Source of the DNA: Serinus canaria
Taxonomy: Eukaryota > Chordata > Aves > Passeriformes > Fringillidae
Length of the DNA: 64,000 nucleotides
Assembly: GCF_022539315.1 (NCBI RefSeq)
Contig: NC_066316.1
Location: 98,760,179 to 98,824,178 of the forward strand
Direction of reading: 5' to 3'
Within the stretch, counting starts at the first letter, position 1. Each line of letters opens with the position of its first letter. The notes beneath the pieces were generated by a model. The model ran no database searches. It had not been told where the DNA came from and saw nothing but the letters and a program-made list of their open reading frames with translations. The translations under genes were made by a program, and so were the position numbers. Below are positions 60,301 to 64,000 of the stretch, one piece after another.

Positions 60301-62075
60301 AAGGTCAGAAGAGAATAAGAGAAATCCAAAAGCTCAGATGTAAGACTGACCTGAAATTTTCAAAGACAGATGAGAAGCATATCTGTAATTTAGTGCCCTA
60401 AACTGCATAAACCCTCCAAACTGTTTTAATTGAACTGATTATTATCGTGCTGTAAGTACATAAAGCACAGACATGTATCATTAGCAGTTCATGAGAGGCC
60501 CTTTAAGATGCATTCAGAAATGTCACTAGAAAATATAACCCACATTGCCCTGGGCAAAGCTATGAATGCTTAGCCACTGCACTCAGCATGGGCAGCTTTG
60601 CTCTGAATATGTTCTGCTGCTTGTGCTCTGCATCTCTATGTCCTATGCCACACTGGTTTTGTATATTTTTTGCAGAAACATTAACTTTGCTGCAATTTTT
60701 TGTCATCCTGGAGACTTTCTTTTTCCTCAGCTCATGATTTTTAATGTCTCCAGCTTTGAGGGAGGGTTTTCAAGCAGCTCTGCCATTTTACTGTACAACT
60801 CAGGCACCAAACTACTTGCCAAGTGATGGCAAACTCCTTCTCCAAACTTCATCTCTAGCTTCTGAATTTTCCAGGCTGTTTCAAAATGCCTTTCCTTTTA
60901 TTAGGAAAGGCTGTAATTACCATCTGAGGGCAACCTTTGTTATGACATGAAAAGAAGCACTCCAACTACTGTGCTAAACATTAGATGTTCAGCTGAGTGA
61001 TAAAACACTATAATCAAGCCCCACATGTGAATATCTCCTTCAACCAACCTTTGCATGCAAAAGTGCTGAAATTTCAAATTGCAGTATTTATTAGGGCACA
61101 GCATAGGCTCATGAAATGAATGTTAAATTTTGCACATGTATAGAAAAAGCTGAATAACCACTGTTGTGTGCTGGGTTCCTCCCAGACTGGCACATGCTCC
61201 CAGGAAAAGCAATAGTGGTGATAATGGCTCCAGAGATGAAATGATTCTCTGCGAGTGGCAGTCAAGTGCAGAAGTTTAAGCAATATTTTTGCTCTTAAGT
61301 CAAAAATCACAAGCTAATATTGCACAAAGTTGGAGCATTTACCTGTTCTTGCTCTTTGTGCAAACTCTGAGAATGTTTTCATATTTTCTAGTGAAATCCT
61401 TAAATCTGTCCCAGTAGTTTCTGTTACATTCCTCTATATTCCCTGGCTACATTTCACAATGCCACCAGTAAATGTTCTTTCATGCTTTCAGAGGGATCAT
61501 TCCCATCAGGATTGCTTTGAGCAAAACTGTTGTGGGAATTCTCCTCCAGCAGGATGGATGGATGAGCCAGGAGTGCATTGAGGAGCAGAGGGCAGGACAG
61601 TGTGGTGCTGTTGGGAGGGATCCTCTGCAGGTCACAGCTGCTCAGCTTTGCCACTGCTGGAGAGCAGTGGTGGTGGGAACTCCAAAGCATGGAGAAGGAA
61701 CACAGACAAGACAGTTCCCCCCTGGGCTGGGAGGGGTGGTGAGTAATTTTATCCCTGTCCCTGGAAAGTTCTTTCATGGAAGTTCCCTCATCAGCTCCCT
61801 CCTTTTCCCAGCAGGACAGAAGAGAAGACTGATATGGAGAGCCACACCCTGGTGGTCCCATGGGCTGAGATCAGGAGGAGTTTGATTATTGTTCCACTGT
61901 TTTATCCCAACAAGGGATTTAATGAAAGCCAAGGTGTTTTCCTCCTTTGTTAATTCCTGGAGAACATCTTGCCCATTGCACATCTTAGTCATTGCACGTG
62001 TTCTGGAGCAGAACTGAGTCTTTGTTGTAGCTTGTGCAGTTGAAACACATCTTTAGAGAAAGTAGAACAGATCAT

Positions 62076-62117
<42 letters not shown>

Positions 62118-64000
62118 AATAATATGGTAGCTATGGGAAGTTACACTGTTGCTATTTGCCTCATTAAAAATTAGTTCAGGCTCACAGAACTGTAGTTCCA
62201 CAAATTTTATTCAGATTTTTTGGATGAACTGAGATATTTTTGTACCCTAAAGATCAGTTTACAGTCTTTTGTGCTGAACTTTTTGTTATGATACAAAATA
62301 TATGATTCTCTGTATTTATTTGTTAAAGAAAATGCACAGATTAGATTGATTCACATCTAAGTATACAAATAATGATTGTGATGAGGTGGATAATTTTGAT
62401 AGTCATAGTTTGCTTGCAGAAGCTTTTACTAGCATCTCTGCTAACAAGACAGTTTTTCCTCTTGGTCCCGTTACAGTGTCCCAGTCAAAGTAACCTGTAT
62501 GAATAATGCATCCAAAACATGGCAGTCACTGCTCAGATCTGTGTTAGCTGTGGGTTAATGCTTATTGGAGATCTATGTTATAATACAGAAGAAGGAAATA
62601 AACACAAGTCAAGGAATCTTTTTTTAACTTTTTTGTTTTAATTTCTTGCTTTATTTCTTAGGACATATTCATGTCTTTTAGTAAACTGATGGCTGGCTTT
62701 TTCTTTGCTATCAATCAGCATTGTTTTAATTCAGAATGTGAAAGTACAATTCTAGATTTTAATACTGCTTATTAATTACAAGTATAACACATCTACTCTG
62801 TGTGCTCAATTTTATCACCCCTTTTTGTCTTCCCACCTCAAGATTAGGAATTTATCATTATCTGTTCCATCATTATACGAGGTAAGAAAGCATTTTATAC
62901 TCACAGGCAATTTGGCCCTACAAACCTAAATGTGAATGTAATGTGTACATGTGAATATAAATACATGTCTAAAATTAGGCAGAGCAGGTCAACTCACAGG
63001 CTTGCCCCTCAGTCAATAACTTAGTTTAATTTATTCCAGCTTCAAAAGTCTCACAGTTGTGATTTCCTAAATACATTTGTGTTTGTTTTTTGGTTTGTGA
63101 TTTTTCCCCCTTTGGGGGTATTAAGACAATTTAATAACTGAATTAGTGCCATCAGTCACTCTCCAGTGGAGGTAAAAAGTTACTGACAGCAGGTGACACA
63201 CAGCTTCACTGATTCATATGTATGATAACAAGCCCTCAATTTATTTAGAAAAATTGTTTCTTTTTAATATTGTTATTGCTTAAATATGGCTGTGAGAAGT
63301 GGGCAGAAGATGTAGGCACTGCATGTTCAGCATGTTTGGCAATAGCAAAGCCATCACAGATTCAGACTTCAGGCACCGCATGGAACAGGGGCAAAACATC
63401 AAATCTGTGGCTACTGAACTACTGTTATTCCCTTTGATGCATGGACTCTTAATTCCTCCTTGTTAGAGAAGGCAAAGGAAATAAATATACTGCACAGCAA
63501 TTAAATCTGAGGTTTTCTGGTTCATGTTTTAGGGTGAGGAGTCAAAGCACGGATCCAGTGCTCTGTCTGTTCTGCATGTTGCCCTCTTTCCCATTCTAAG
63601 AGTGGATAAACAGTAGGAAACCTTGCAAATTTTTTTGTTTCACTGCCCAGAAACTTGATCACTGCTGCAGAAAATGCAGGGGAGGAGCACTTTGTTTTTA
63701 CTTACTTCCCTATAGAAGTGAGCACAAAATCTAGTCTTCTGTTACATTTTCAGCCAGCAGTAATAAACTGTTTTCTTTTTTTTTCTTTCTAAATTCAAAG
63801 CACGTTTTCAGTGCCCAGAAAAACCAAAACCAAGGGCCCCATATTGGAAAATGGATACACAGCAAAGACTTATAACTCCATCAATATCTGCAGTTATGCC
63901 ACAGGGAACAGGAATGTTTTGGACTCTCTGACGAGTTATTCCTTAGCAAAGTGGATGGCTGCAGTCTCCAGAGAATCACTTCTGTGTGGGTTTTTCTTTT
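57346..64000. other. Intergenic DNA to window end, no gene seen
   Basis: Apart from the AAC microsatellite, nothing recognised. No exon, RNA gene or LTR could be supported. Confidence 0.55.
62075..62123. repeat. (AAC)n(AAT)n microsatellite
   Basis: About 13 AAC units then a few AAT units. Confidence 0.95.

Noticed and set aside
62075..62123. CRISPR-like regular array from the AAC repeats and from the telomeric tract
   Set aside because: Simple microsatellite and telomere units with no spacers; a vertebrate genome.

Overview
This window looks like nuclear DNA of a bird, most likely a songbird. It carries many fragments of the avian CR1 LINE family on both strands, several avian-type LTRs, a young betaretrovirus-like (ERVK/ERV2-class) provirus, and the 5' end of a vertebrate gene with ordinary GT-AG introns. 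Species cannot be fixed from sequence alone. Gene density is very low: one host gene enters at the left edge, and the rest is intergenic DNA with repeats.

Left edge (1-4.6 kb): the first three coding exons of PDIA6 (protein disulfide isomerase A6, also called P5) lie on the minus strand. They hold the start codon and signal peptide (exon 1), the start of the first thioredoxin domain (exon 2), and the first CGHC active site (exon 3, cut by the window edge). The promoter is a CpG island with CCAAT boxes, GC boxes and an exact ER-stress response element (CCAAT-N9-CCACG), which fits PDIA6 being an unfolded-protein-response gene. Intron 1 holds a CR1 copy, an exact 80-bp tandem duplication, a perfect 16-bp-stem hairpin and a 37-bp direct repeat.

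Middle (4.6-45 kb): intergenic. The main feature is a compact provirus at 18348-22485, flanked by the 6-bp duplication TTATTC, with LTRs that differ by about 2 percent. It keeps an open, internally deleted gag (464 codons), then a separate reading frame that ends in the C-terminal domain of integrase. Protease, reverse transcriptase, most of integrase and nearly all of env are missing. It still has a tRNA-Lys-like primer site, splice donor and acceptor, polypurine tract, TATA box and poly(A) signal, so it looks like a non-autonomous element that would need enzymes supplied in trans. A probable solo LTR (23509-23939, 6-bp duplication), CR1 copies and two long inverted repeats (12.4 and 27.8 kb) are also present.

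Right part (45-64 kb): a degenerate interstitial telomeric (TTAGGG) tract at 45.15 kb, a solo ERVK-type LTR at 46698-47327 with a perfect 6-bp duplication, an ERVL-like solo LTR at about 48.06-48.65 kb, more CR1 copies, and AAC/AAT microsatellites. No host exon could be supported from 4.2 kb to the end. In other vertebrates the next gene beyond the PDIA6 5' end is KCNF1, a single-exon gene; no reading frame of that size is present, so it would have to lie outside.
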